Shown: piece after piece, positions 46,099 through 53,353 of the stretch | Layout: each line of letters opens with the position of its first letter | Position numbering within the stretch: position 1 is the first letter of the stretch | Assembly (NCBI GenBank): GCA_029860345.1 | Contig: JAOUBJ010000006.1 | Coordinates: 1 to 64,000, forward strand | Reading direction: 5' to 3' | Source of the DNA: Candidatus Zixiibacteriota bacterium | GTDB taxonomy: Bacteria > Zixibacteria > MSB-5A5 > GN15 > FEB-12 | Length of the DNA stretch: 64,000 nucleotides | Program-made: the position numbers and the translations under genes | Notes under the pieces: model-generated | Database searches by the model: none | The model's input: the letters and a program-made list of their open reading frames with translations, nothing else | Told to the model about the DNA's origin: nothing

Positions 46099-46286
46099 GA
46101 GTCGGTGTAACCGGCTCCACTGGTTCTCTCGGTGGTCATTTGATCAAAAGGCTGCTGGCCGAGGGAAACAAGATCAGGGCATGGGTTCATCGCAACAACC
46201 CTGAGCCGACGTCCGACTCTCAAAAAGTCGCTTTGACTGGCTCTGTCGGCGACATCGATAGTCTGACTTCGGACCCGCCACTGTAG
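46095..46286 (+). pseudogene. Truncated NAD(P)-dependent epimerase/dehydratase fragment
   Basis: A GTG overlapping the cobO stop begins MRVGVTGSTGSLGGHLIKRLLAEGNKIRAWVHRN, a clear Rossmann nucleotide-binding start (GxxGxxG) of an extended-SDR epimerase. After about 55 residues the match stops at GSVGDIDSL and the frame runs into REP-like sequence (TCGGACCCGCCACTGTAG, then a full REP at 46295). About 250 residues of the expected enzyme are missing. It was probably once cotranslated with cobO and was lost by repeat or RAYT-associated rearrangement. Confidence 0.75.
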
Positions 46287-46294
46287 CCATTCTT

Positions 46295-46322
46295 GTAGGG
46301 CGGGTCCGTCTTCGAACCCGCC
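46295..46322. repeat. REP element left of the RAYT gene
   Basis: A complete GTAG-type copy: GTAG, GGCGGGTCCG, loop, GAACCCGCC. It lies 15 bases beyond the 3' end of the transposase gene. Confidence 0.88.
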
Positions 46323-46337
46323 ATCTTGAATGGCCAA

Positions 46338-46838
46338 TCACTCTCCATATACATCATTATCTGCGCTCACGCCTCCCTCTCCCCAATCGGCATCGTAATG
46401 ACCCGCACGCCGAAATCCATGGAATGAAGAAAACCGCCACTGTTTCGTAGAACCAACCAAACCATGCTTCACGGGATTGATATGAACGTAATCCACATGG
46501 CGAGCCATATCTTCTTCCGACCTAATAATGTGATCCCAATATCTATGCTGCCATATTCCGCCATCAGCCTTGGACAGTCGACGCCATTGAAGTGCGAATG
46601 AGAGTTTGATGCGCTGCACGATCGCAGAGATATCTCCATCGGGACTGTCGATGATAGCATGAAAATGATCAGGAAGGACTACCCAGGCAACTACGGTGAA
46701 ACGGGATTTGCGTTTTGCTTTCCTTACAGCACGAAATAGCAGACCGACGTGTCTATCGAGCACAGGCTGCCTATTGGCTGTTACACATGTTATGAAGCAG
46801 CATTGACCCGGTTCATAGTATCGCAGCAGTTTTGACAT
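46338..46838 (-). CDS. REP-associated tyrosine transposase (RAYT, Y1/IS200-like)
   Basis: A 166-residue single-domain Y1 transposase. The metal-binding HUH motif is PDHFHAII (near 56-63), and the nucleophile Tyr is most likely in GGIWQHRYWDHIIRSEEDM or the following YVHINPVKHGLV helix, the typical RAYT ending. RAYTs nick single-stranded REP hairpins marked by GTAG or GGAG at the 5' side. Here full GTAG-type REPs lie on both sides (46295 and 47017), with partial copies between. A -10-like TATCTT ends 6 bases before the ATG, with no good -35 box. It is single-copy in the window and intact. Confidence 0.92.
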   Translation of the reverse strand: MSKLLRYYEPGQCCFITCVTANRQPVLDRHVGLLFRAVRKAKRKSRFTVVAWVVLPDHFHAIIDSPDGDISAIVQRIKLSFALQWRRLSKADGGIWQHRYWDHIIRSEEDMARHVDYVHINPVKHGLVGSTKQWRFSSFHGFRRAGHYDADWGEGGVSADNDVYGE

Positions 46839-46860
46839 ACTGACAAGATAGGGTCTGACC

Positions 46861-46877
46861 CTGACAGAACATGTCAG
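46861..46877. other. Palindrome upstream of the RAYT gene
   Basis: Perfect inverted repeat CTGACA-GAACA-TGTCAG centred about 31 bases before the RAYT start codon. It could be an operator or a transposase recognition hairpin. Confidence 0.5.
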
Positions 46878-46901
46878 TCATTCTCTGAGTGAGCGGGAGA
46901 A

Positions 46902-47044
46902 AGTAGGGCGGGTCCTACGTCAAAGATTCCAATGTAGGGCGGTTCTGTATGGTCTTGTGCTGGGCTAAAGTAGGGCGGGTCCGTCTCAAAAAACCGCTAT
47001 TGGATTACCTCTTCATGTAGGGCGGGTCCGTCTTCGAACCCGCC
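46902..47044. repeat. REP array right of the RAYT gene
   Basis: Three partial GTAGGGCGG copies (from 46902, 46933 and 46970) with damaged right arms are followed by one intact 28-base copy (47017-47044). The graded decay suggests successive insertion or failed excision next to the transposase. Confidence 0.85.
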
Positions 47045-47073
47045 ATTAAACACTGTCGCGTTACGTTCCCTGA

Positions 47074-47955
47074 TCAATTGTCGGCGTTAAGCAAATCAAC
47101 TCGTTGCTGGATGTACCGTGCAATATCAGCCGGGTTATGATCTCGGCCGTCAATGTATCCATCGGTTTTTAACACTCCATCGACATGGCCGTCATCCATT
47201 CTGACGTACATGACCCTTTTGTTCTCGCGTTCCATTATGATCTCTTTGATTGCCCGGAATTCGATGCCACACCACTCTTTATTTTGAAAATCGCTACACA
47301 AGAAAGCCACGACCAGCTTGGAACGGTTACGATAAATGTCTTGTAGCAAATCATCAAGAGACGGCATGGCAAGTTGTGAGGTGAAGTTCTGGTCGTAGAA
47401 GCATGAATCTGGTCCGATTATGCTCTCAAGCTCGACGGCCACACTTCTCACGAATTCGCGTATTTCACCGGGGAACGACAAGGCTACATCGAATTCTTGT
47501 TTTGTTATATCAACCGCCTTGGTTGCGGTGCGTGCCCAGGGTGGCAATATGATGTCTCTTGATCGCAACTCAGTGGCAAGGTCTATGTCTTTGACGGCCC
47601 AATGTGTCCTATTCATTTCCCAATTGAGAATGTCGAGTTCAAAGGCCAAATTCTTCTCTAGATCCCATCCGGTGAGGAACTTGTCCAATTCTTCAGTTTC
47701 ATATTCAATCTTAGCCTTCCCTTGGCGTTTGGTTAGGTCGCGTAGGCGGCCAAACTTCGGTGCTTTGTTACACGAAGACTCGTAAGCAAATATACAGGGA
47801 AGGCGTAGCAGTTCAATAATGTCTCCGGCGGTCAAGTCACCGTATCGTGCGGTAATTGCTGCGTCGGTGTACTCGCATAAACATCTATTCAGCTCAAGAA
47901 AGTACGGTTCACTCTCCCAGTCTTCTTTGTGTCCAGAAACGAAAAGGTTGTACAT
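47074..47955 (-). CDS. TIR-domain protein, possible defence effector
   Basis: A 293-residue protein. The C-terminal ~140 residues form a TIR domain of the bacterial type: FDVALSFPGEIREFVRSVA (strand A and box 1), CFYDQNF, LDDLLQDIYRNRSKLVVAFLCSDF, and KEWCGIEFRAI. Here the Glu of the WC-x-x-E motif matches the catalytic Glu of NAD-cleaving TIRs. The N-terminal ~150 residues (MYNLFVSGHKEDWESEP...) are a separate alpha-rich domain I do not recognise, perhaps a sensor. The ATG at 47955 is the most natural start. Base composition is more AT-rich than its neighbours, and it sits beside the RAYT, consistent with acquisition. No partner gene (Thoeris ThsA, SIR2, CBASS) is adjacent. Confidence 0.82.
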   Translation of the reverse strand: MYNLFVSGHKEDWESEPYFLELNRCLCEYTDAAITARYGDLTAGDIIELLRLPCIFAYESSCNKAPKFGRLRDLTKRQGKAKIEYETEELDKFLTGWDLEKNLAFELDILNWEMNRTHWAVKDIDLATELRSRDIILPPWARTATKAVDITKQEFDVALSFPGEIREFVRSVAVELESIIGPDSCFYDQNFTSQLAMPSLDDLLQDIYRNRSKLVVAFLCSDFQNKEWCGIEFRAIKEIIMERENKRVMYVRMDDGHVDGVLKTDGYIDGRDHNPADIARYIQQRVDLLNADN

Positions 47956-48107
47956 TGACGAGTGTCTTCCTATATCTCCTGCCGTATCGCCCGAAGGCCA
48001 GCTTCCGCCAGTCCCTGGAAAAGTAGTCTGACGTCTGCCATTCTTTCGTCTGGCTCCTTTGTTGGGACACATGATAACACAAATCTAGGCTCTAAGAAAG
48101 CAAAAGC

Positions 48108-48135
48108 GGCGGGTTCGAAGACGGACCCGCCCTAC
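48108..48135. repeat. REP element, reverse orientation
   Basis: A complete copy on the minus strand: GGCGGGTTCG, loop, GGACCCGCC, then CTAC, the complement of GTAG. It lies upstream of the TIR gene. Confidence 0.88.
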
Positions 48136-48203
48136 AGGAGACAGAAACCGTGCCGATTACCACCAGATTGCGCCTGCACGTCGGCTTGTAAAAGGACCAG
48201 ACA

Positions 48204-48293
48204 ATGACTACCAAAGCAAAACAGACCGCCGCAAGTATCACCGCCCTACGTGCAAGACTCAGATTCAATACTACATCCGTTGAGCAAACTTAA
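48204..48293 (+). CDS. Possible 29-residue peptide
   Basis: A short ORF with AAAGGA seven bases before its ATG, encoding a basic, Thr/Ala/Arg-rich peptide (starting MTTKAKQTAASITALRARLR). It lies in the otherwise empty part of the 812-base gap between the TIR gene and trxB. It could be a small peptide gene, a remnant or chance. Confidence 0.2.
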   Translation: MTTKAKQTAASITALRARLRFNTTSVEQT

Positions 48294-48527
48294 AAAGGGC
48301 ACAAACGAACCCATTTGCACAGACAGGGCGCCACAGAAAAACTTTTTTCCGGAAAACAAACCCATTTCACTCAACCTGACAGGGAGCAGGCGCAAAGCGC
48401 AAAAGGCCATTTATGGCCCGGAAAAGCTTGAGTTTTTCGAAATCCACAATATCATTAGACTCACTGGCGGGTGATGAACCGTGAACTTCTGACTACCCCC
48501 ACCGTTGATATAGCTATGATACGGTGT

Positions 48528-48725
48528 GGCGGGTTCGAAGACGGACCCGCCCTACAAGTCGGCTGGCGGGTTCGAAGACGGACCCGCCCTACAAGTCGGC
48601 TGGCGGGTTCGAAGACGGACCCGCCCAAGAAAAGATGGATCCCGGATCAAGTCCGGGATGACAGAACGCGCGAAGCGCGAAAAAGTGGCTTGCCACTGGC
48701 GGGTTCGAAGACGGACCCGCCGTAC
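48528..48725. repeat. Tandem REP array upstream of trxB
   Basis: Three copies in the same (reverse) orientation, with a 37-base period and an identical 9-base link (AAGTCGGCT) between them (48528-48625), then a further copy at 48698-48725 ending 43 bases before the trxB ATG. Between them lies a double hairpin whose stem is GTGGCTTGCCAC (near 48686). The trxB frame stays open through the array, producing AGSKTDPP-like repeats that are not real protein. Confidence 0.88.
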
Positions 48726-48767
48726 GAAGACGAAAGATGGTTTGGAAAGATACATGAGGATTTGACG

Positions 48768-49709
48768 ATGGCCGAAGAGAAGAACTACGATATAGTAATC
48801 GTCGGTGGCGGACCGGGTGGATTGACGGCCGGATTGTATGGCGCACGAGCCATGCGCAAAACAATCGTATTGGAGAAAGGTATGCCCGGCGGACAGATTG
48901 CCAACACCGAAGAAGTCGAAGACTATCCCGGCTTCGAACATATCTCGGGCTTCGAGTTGGCCACCAAAATGTCCAACCATGCTCAGAAGTTCGGATTGGA
49001 AATGGTCACCGAAGATGTGGAAGAAGTGTATGTCGACGGCACAGATCGTGTCGCCCGATGTTCCTCCGGCATGCTTTACCGGGCCAAGGCTATAATTCTC
49101 TCGACCGGTGGCTCGCCGGTTCTGCTGGGTGTGCCCGGTGAATCGGAGTACACCGGCAAGGGAGTGTCATATTGCGCTATCTGCGATGGTGCCTTCTTTC
49201 GCAACCAGGTCATCGCCGTTGTCGGTGGTGGTGACGCAGCGGTGGAAGAAGCCGGGTTCCTCACCAAGTTCGGATCGAAGGTCTACGTGATCCACCGTCG
49301 CAATGAGTTGAGAGCAGCCAAGATCGTCCAGAAACGGGCCTTCGCCAATGAGAAACTCGAATTCATCTGGGATACAATCGTTGAATCGATCAACGGCAGC
49401 GACAAGCAGGTTACCAATCTCTCTCTGAAAAACGTCAAAACCGGCGAGAAATCTACGTTAGAAGTCGGTGCCTGTTTTCCCTTCCTCGGATTTGTGCCTA
49501 ACAGCAACATAACCCGCGAAGCATTGCGCAAGGATCAGGGTGGGTATATCATCACCGACCACAAGATGGAGACATCGATCAAAGGTGTGTTTGCTTGCGG
49601 CGACGTGCGTTCACAACTGGTGCGTCAGATTACCAACGCGGTCGGCGACGGCACGACCGCCGCCGTCGCGGCCGAGAAGTACATCGAAGAGATGGAAGAC
49701 CACGGATAG
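48768..49709 (+). CDS. trxB: Thioredoxin reductase
   Basis: A 313-residue NADPH flavoenzyme. The FAD site is VIVGGGPGGLTAGLYGAR (near 9-26), the redox pair is YCAICDG (Cys near 141 and 144), the NADPH site VVGGGDAAVEEAGFLTKFG, and the C-terminal FAD motif GVFACGDVR. AGGA eight bases before the ATG at 48768 fixes the start; the frame is open to 48471 only through REP sequence. It would supply electrons to thioredoxin and on to DsbD. A REP copy sits within 45 bases of its start, so its promoter must lie in or beyond the repeats. Confidence 0.95.
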   Translation: MAEEKNYDIVIVGGGPGGLTAGLYGARAMRKTIVLEKGMPGGQIANTEEVEDYPGFEHISGFELATKMSNHAQKFGLEMVTEDVEEVYVDGTDRVARCSSGMLYRAKAIILSTGGSPVLLGVPGESEYTGKGVSYCAICDGAFFRNQVIAVVGGGDAAVEEAGFLTKFGSKVYVIHRRNELRAAKIVQKRAFANEKLEFIWDTIVESINGSDKQVTNLSLKNVKTGEKSTLEVGACFPFLGFVPNSNITREALRKDQGGYIITDHKMETSIKGVFACGDVRSQLVRQITNAVGDGTTAAVAAEKYIEEMEDHG

Positions 49710-50147
49710 GTATCCCGACCCCACATTCTCTGTCACCCCACTTTATTCTGTCACCCCCGCGCAGGCGGGGGTCCATCTTCAGGTACAACCACAGAACATT
49801 CGTGGGCGGCAGACGCCCTCGTCTGCCCCCTGACAACCTGACGCACGAAGTGACATGCCACTTCTTCGCTGGGGAGGATAAGGCAAACCAATGAATCACG
49901 CGAAGCGCGACAAAGTGATTCATCACCGCGCTCCGCGTGATGTCGAAACCACAGGGGTTTCGACCTACGGTGTTCGGGATTCATGCTTCGACTCCGCTCA
50001 GCATGAGGTGGTTGCAGACGAGAACCTTCTGACCTCACTCTGAGCGACGGGTGGCACCCTCAAACCCGGTTTGGGGGTGAGGCTTCTTGAACCCGCCCCA
50101 AACAAGGTTTGAGACGGCCACCACAACACAACTGGCACAACGTCCAC
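49710..50147. repeat. Repeat mosaic between trxB and a lipoprotein gene
   Basis: No gene. In order: a second copy of the GTGGGCGGCAGAC...GTCTGCCCC hairpin (49802-49830), a double hairpin variant GTGACATGCCAC (near 49851) and another, GTGATTCATCAC (near 49914). These are followed by a TGTCGAAACCACAGGG palindrome (near 49938), TTCGACTCCGCTCA repeats and a CCCTCAAACCCGGTTTGGGG palindrome (near 50060). Confidence 0.75.
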
Positions 50148-50179
50148 AAAAAAAGCCCGCCGGTGAAAACCGACGGGCT
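50148..50179 (-). terminator. Intrinsic terminator of the first DNRLRE lipoprotein gene
   Basis: On the minus strand: AGCCCGTCGG, loop TTTTC, ACCGGCGGGCT, then a run of T. An almost identical terminator follows the paralogous gene at 51631. Confidence 0.88.
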
Positions 50180-50225
50180 ATAGTCATCGTGACAGGATAG
50201 AATCTGTCGAAACGGTAATCTCAGA

Positions 50226-51284
50226 TCAGTCGCAGTGCAAAGTCCCGAGGAGACCGTTGTTGTAATCGTCGAGCGTCGACTTCAAATCGTTGACCTCGTC
50301 TTTCTGATCCTTGGTCAGCGACTTCCAGTCCATGTAATCGTAATCGGCCAGGAAAGCGTCGGCGGCTGCGATCTCAGAATCAACCGGACTGGAGGCACCG
50401 GCGGCCACATTCAACTTGGCTCCCAATAGCTGCGCGTACAGCTTGGTGATACCGTTGGAGGCCTTACCGTAGACGTCCTGATTAAGATAGTCGACAGCGT
50501 CCTGAGCGGTGGCTACGGTTCTGGTCTTGGTACCACCGGCATCGCCGAGCAAGATCGGCAGGTACTGCGAGACTTCATCATCCTGCGGGCCGAAACCGGC
50601 GTGCGTCTTCCAGAATCCGATTGTCCGGGTGCAACCGTCCGGCGGCGGAGGCGGAGGCTCGGTCGGAATTTCGAAACGAACTAATGCCTGCTTCTCCAGT
50701 TCGGTTTCACTGCTATGGCCCGAGCGAATGACATGCACGGCGCCGAAGTTATCATCCGGGTTGAGTTCCCAGATGTATGAGTCGGCAATCGACTCAAACG
50801 TTTCGCAGACGAGATCACCTTCGAAGTAGTAGCAAACTTCGAGATAGGGAGCCACGCTGCCATAGTCACGGCTGAACCAGATCGAGCGCGGCCAGGTGAA
50901 GCCTTGCTCCAGCAGGAAGCCATAGTTCGGATAGGTGCCGTCAAGCCAGGCCTGGACCAGCGAGGTAGCATCGGTGGACACCCATCCCTCAGCGTCGACC
51001 AGGAAGGAGCTTTCGATTGCGCCATCGTAAGCGCCACCGAAGTTGCCCCATGTGACGGTCATCTCGTCCCAATCAGCGGTAATCCGGTGAGTGTTGACGG
51101 TCTGGTCGGAAAGCTGCCAGACATACAGGTTCAGGGTTGCAGATTCGATCACAGTCCCCTCAGGAATTGCCAAACCCAACAATCCTACCGGACCGTTGAT
51201 CTGTGTACCTTCGTCGTCGCCACAACCGGCCACCATCAGAGCCAGGGCTGCCACGGCCACGGTGAGAAAAAGTTTTTTGGTCAC
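50226..51284 (-). CDS. DNRLRE-type lipoprotein with C-terminal FWKTHAG-type domain
   Basis: A 352-residue exported lipoprotein. The signal peptide ends in the lipobox LMVAGC (Cys21). A DNRLRE-like jelly-roll region follows (about 35-210: SATLNLYVWQL, TADWDEMTVTWGNFGG, VQAWLDG.YPNYGFLLEQ, LEVCYYF). It contains a second half repeat (ADSYIWELNPDDNFGAVHVIRSG) and then a proline linker. The C-terminal ~125 residues begin GCTRTIGFWKTHAGFG and continue with NGITKLYAQLLGAKLN. This module recurs in secreted proteins of several phyla and has no known function. The start is GTG with TAAGGAGGT upstream. Paralogue of the gene at 51702. Confidence 0.85.
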   Translation of the reverse strand: MTKKLFLTVAVAALALMVAGCGDDEGTQINGPVGLLGLAIPEGTVIESATLNLYVWQLSDQTVNTHRITADWDEMTVTWGNFGGAYDGAIESSFLVDAEGWVSTDATSLVQAWLDGTYPNYGFLLEQGFTWPRSIWFSRDYGSVAPYLEVCYYFEGDLVCETFESIADSYIWELNPDDNFGAVHVIRSGHSSETELEKQALVRFEIPTEPPPPPPDGCTRTIGFWKTHAGFGPQDDEVSQYLPILLGDAGGTKTRTVATAQDAVDYLNQDVYGKASNGITKLYAQLLGAKLNVAAGASSPVDSEIAAADAFLADYDYMDWKSLTKDQKDEVNDLKSTLDDYNNGLLGTLHCD

Positions 51285-51630
51285 TACTACCTCCTTAAGG
51301 TAATTCAACACTTCGTTTGGTTTCTACTTTTTGGGCTCTTGGTTCGCTGCCCCCCTCACCGATGAGCACGGGACATTCAACAAAGAGATAAACCCTGTTT
51401 CTTCAACGAATGAAACCTACGCAAAAACCGTGCGAATTCGAGGCTGGTTCACAAATGACCAGATGACTTTTTTTTGCTCCAAAAAACGCCGTGCATCGGG
51501 CGTTTACGGCACTGTGACCGATCCTTTGGGAAACCGTTAGGTGCCAAAGTAAGAACTTGGCTTTACTGATATGCATGCGGTTGCAGGATTGTCGGTCGGT
51601 AAGCACTATCGAACCATGCCTAACAAGAAT
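51285..51630. other. Conserved 5' leader of the first DNRLRE lipoprotein gene
   Basis: A gene-free stretch whose sequence aligns along most of its length with the region upstream of the paralogue (52683-53000). Shared words include GAGCACGGGACA, CGCAAAAAC-GTGCGA, GCGTTTACGG and ATGCATG.GGTTGCAG. On the minus strand GGGC...GCCC can pair just before the ribosome binding site in both copies with different inner bases. This may be a shared promoter plus structured 5' UTR. No known riboswitch was recognised. Confidence 0.45.
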
Positions 51631-51657
51631 AAGCCCGCCGGTGAAAACCGACGGGCT
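51631..51657 (-). terminator. Intrinsic terminator of the second DNRLRE lipoprotein gene
   Basis: The same AGCCCGTCGG-TTTTC-ACCGGCGGGCT hairpin as at 50148, followed on the minus strand by TTATTCTT. Confidence 0.82.
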
Positions 51658-51701
51658 GTATCATTCAATGTCAAACGGTAGACTTAATCAGAAGAGCTAA
51701 A

Positions 51702-52682
51702 TCAGTCCAACGGACAGAGTCGGCCACCGGTTCTGCTGTAGCCGTCGAGGATCTCAAAGTCACCGGCGACCATGCCAATGTAGATCGGCTGTGAGCAACT
51801 GGTGTGGATCAATGTATGGTACTCTCCGTCCACATACAGATATATTTCCGGACTCAGAGTTCCCTGCTTGTCTGCGCCGACAAAGTTGATGCTGCCACCA
51901 GGAAGAACCTGACCGGAGAAGACGAGGCCACCCAGATCACCTTTTTTGCCTTTCATAAAGACTTCAACCGTGGCTTCGGCGGCACCGGAATAAGCCAGTG
52001 TCAACTCCGAGATCTTGCCTTCGCAAGGGCCGCAGTCGTCGGGCGGCTCCACGGGCAGATCAAATTGGATCACTGATTGCTTTTCCAAATCGGTGGCCAA
52101 CTGCCAACCGGTGCGCAGGGTTTCACTGCCGCCGTAGTTGTCATCGGGAGCGCCTTCCCAGAATTCAGCGTCGGCGATGGCAGGAAGCTGTTCGCAGACT
52201 TCCACTCCGCCCTCCATATAACAAACCTCGAGGAAGGGATCCATGTCGCCGTTATGCTCGCGGCTGAGAAAGATCGAGCGCGGATAGGTTGTTCCCTGCT
52301 CAAGCAGGAATCCGTAGTTGGCGTAGTTGCCGTCAAGCCAGTCTTGCACCAGCGCTGTAACGTCGGTGGATGTCCAGCCTACTGCCGCCACTGGGATGGA
52401 CCCGTCGATGGCCGCTGCATACGAACCACCGAAGTTGTTCCAGGTGATAGTCATCTCTTCCCAGTAATCGGTGACCCGATGAACATTGACGGTCTGGTTT
52501 GAAACCTGCCAGACATAGAGATTCAGCGTGGCTGATGTCAGCACCGCTCCGGGCGGGATGGCCGAACTAAGCATTCCGGCCGGTCCACCAAACGGTGTCC
52601 GGGTGCCTTCGTCGTCGCCACAACCGGCCACCAACAGGGCCAACGCGGCCACCATCAGGGTGAGAGTAAGTTTTTTGATCAC
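51702..52682 (-). CDS. DNRLRE-type lipoprotein with DUF7467-like C-terminus
   Basis: A 326-residue paralogue of the preceding protein. The lipoprotein signal (LLVAGC, Cys21) and the ~200-residue DNRLRE-like region are closely similar: SATLNLYVWQVSNQTVNVHRVTD, VQDWLDGNYANYGFLLEQ, ADAEFWEGAPDDNYGG. The C-terminal part is different, starting CGPCEGKISELTLAYSGAAEATVEV and ending YIGMVAGDFEILDG. This pattern (a DUF7467-like domain) is found at the end of many secreted proteins. The start is GTG with AAGGAGGT upstream. Both genes, their leaders and terminators were duplicated together, with exchange of the last domain. Confidence 0.85.
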   Translation of the reverse strand: MIKKLTLTLMVAALALLVAGCGDDEGTRTPFGGPAGMLSSAIPPGAVLTSATLNLYVWQVSNQTVNVHRVTDYWEEMTITWNNFGGSYAAAIDGSIPVAAVGWTSTDVTALVQDWLDGNYANYGFLLEQGTTYPRSIFLSREHNGDMDPFLEVCYMEGGVEVCEQLPAIADAEFWEGAPDDNYGGSETLRTGWQLATDLEKQSVIQFDLPVEPPDDCGPCEGKISELTLAYSGAAEATVEVFMKGKKGDLGGLVFSGQVLPGGSINFVGADKQGTLSPEIYLYVDGEYHTLIHTSCSQPIYIGMVAGDFEILDGYSRTGGRLCPLD

Positions 52683-53130
52683 TACTTTACCTCCTTGGGG
52701 TTGTTTAAAACTTCGCTTGGTTTCTTCGTCTTGGGCACCTCAGTAGCTGCCCGCCTCGCCGACGAGCACGGGACAGTTGACATAGAGATACACCCTGTCT
52801 GCTCAAGGATAGAAGACGACGCAAAAACTGTGCGAGATTGAGACAGATTCGTCTTCGGCCAGGTTCTTTTTTCACTTCGGGAATGTGGCTCATACCAAGC
52901 GTTTACGGCGTACCACAGGCCCTTTCGATTGCCGGCTGGCGGGCTAATGGGGAGTGCTGCCGCCCACTATGCATGGGGTTGCAGTTTATGTTCACGGGTT
53001 TGACCAATTGGCAGGCCAAATCATGGTGTCTGTTCACCGGCTCAAGATAAAGGCCAACAGAAGCTGTTGAGTCATCGTCTTGTAACTGAGCTACCCAAAC
53101 GCCAACAGCGTGTTGATAGGGCGGCATGTC
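52683..53130. other. Conserved 5' leader of the second DNRLRE gene and upstream gap
   Basis: Bases 52683-53000 align with the leader of the paralogous gene (51285-51630). From 53000 to 53130 I see no recognisable feature and no convincing ORF. Confidence 0.4.
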
Positions 53131-53132
53131 CT

Positions 53133-53161
53133 TTGCTGTTTTGGAGGGCATAAGTTATATT
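53133..53161 (+). promoter_or_regulatory. Promoter of a putative small RNA / kinase leader
   Basis: TTGCTG (53133-53138), 17-base spacer, TATATT (53156-53161). Transcription would start near 53168, with no coding sequence before a terminator-like hairpin at 53264. Confidence 0.6.
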
Positions 53162-53167
53162 GACCCG

Positions 53168-53265
53168 ATGATCTAAACGAAAATCGGGAGTGGTGCGCGC
53201 TGGTTTACCAGCCACCTGACGTTAGAGTCGGGCATCCCCCCTCCGCCACTCCCGTTTTTTTGTGC
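53168..53265 (+). ncRNA. Putative small RNA or attenuator upstream of a histidine kinase
   Basis: A predicted ~98-nt transcript folded by an outer stem CGGGAGTGG/CCACTCCCG (53186-53194 with 53248-53256). Inside are a CTGG-TTTA-CCAG hairpin and a CCTGAC/GTCGGG helix, and it ends in seven T. It has its own promoter and ends 60-90 bases before the histidine kinase start. It could be a free small RNA or a transcription attenuator for the kinase gene. It does not match tRNA, SRP RNA or a riboswitch I know. Confidence 0.45.
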
Positions 53266-53353
53266 CATTTTTGCACGGTAACAGCCGTTCATAACTGCCC
53301 ACCCACTGCCGATAAACCAATGATAAGTGAACTTTGTGTCGAGGAATTCGCTT

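Noticed and set aside
48528-48628. CRISPR-like regular repeat array (37-base period)
   Set aside because: The repeats are REP hairpins and the 9-base links between them are identical, so there are no variable spacers; no cas gene is near.
48471-48767. N-terminal extension of thioredoxin reductase
   Set aside because: It translates the tandem REP array into AGSKTDPP-like repeats; the family starts at 48768.
51285-51630. Cyclic-di-GMP riboswitch in the lipoprotein leader
   Set aside because: Some hairpins and a GCAAAA-like word are present, but the conserved core and receptor could not be aligned.
53184-53257. tRNA-like cloverleaf
   Set aside because: The outer 7-9 bp stem looks like an acceptor stem, but there is no TTCGAAT-type T-loop and the middle arm has an 8-base loop; the following T-run fits a terminator.
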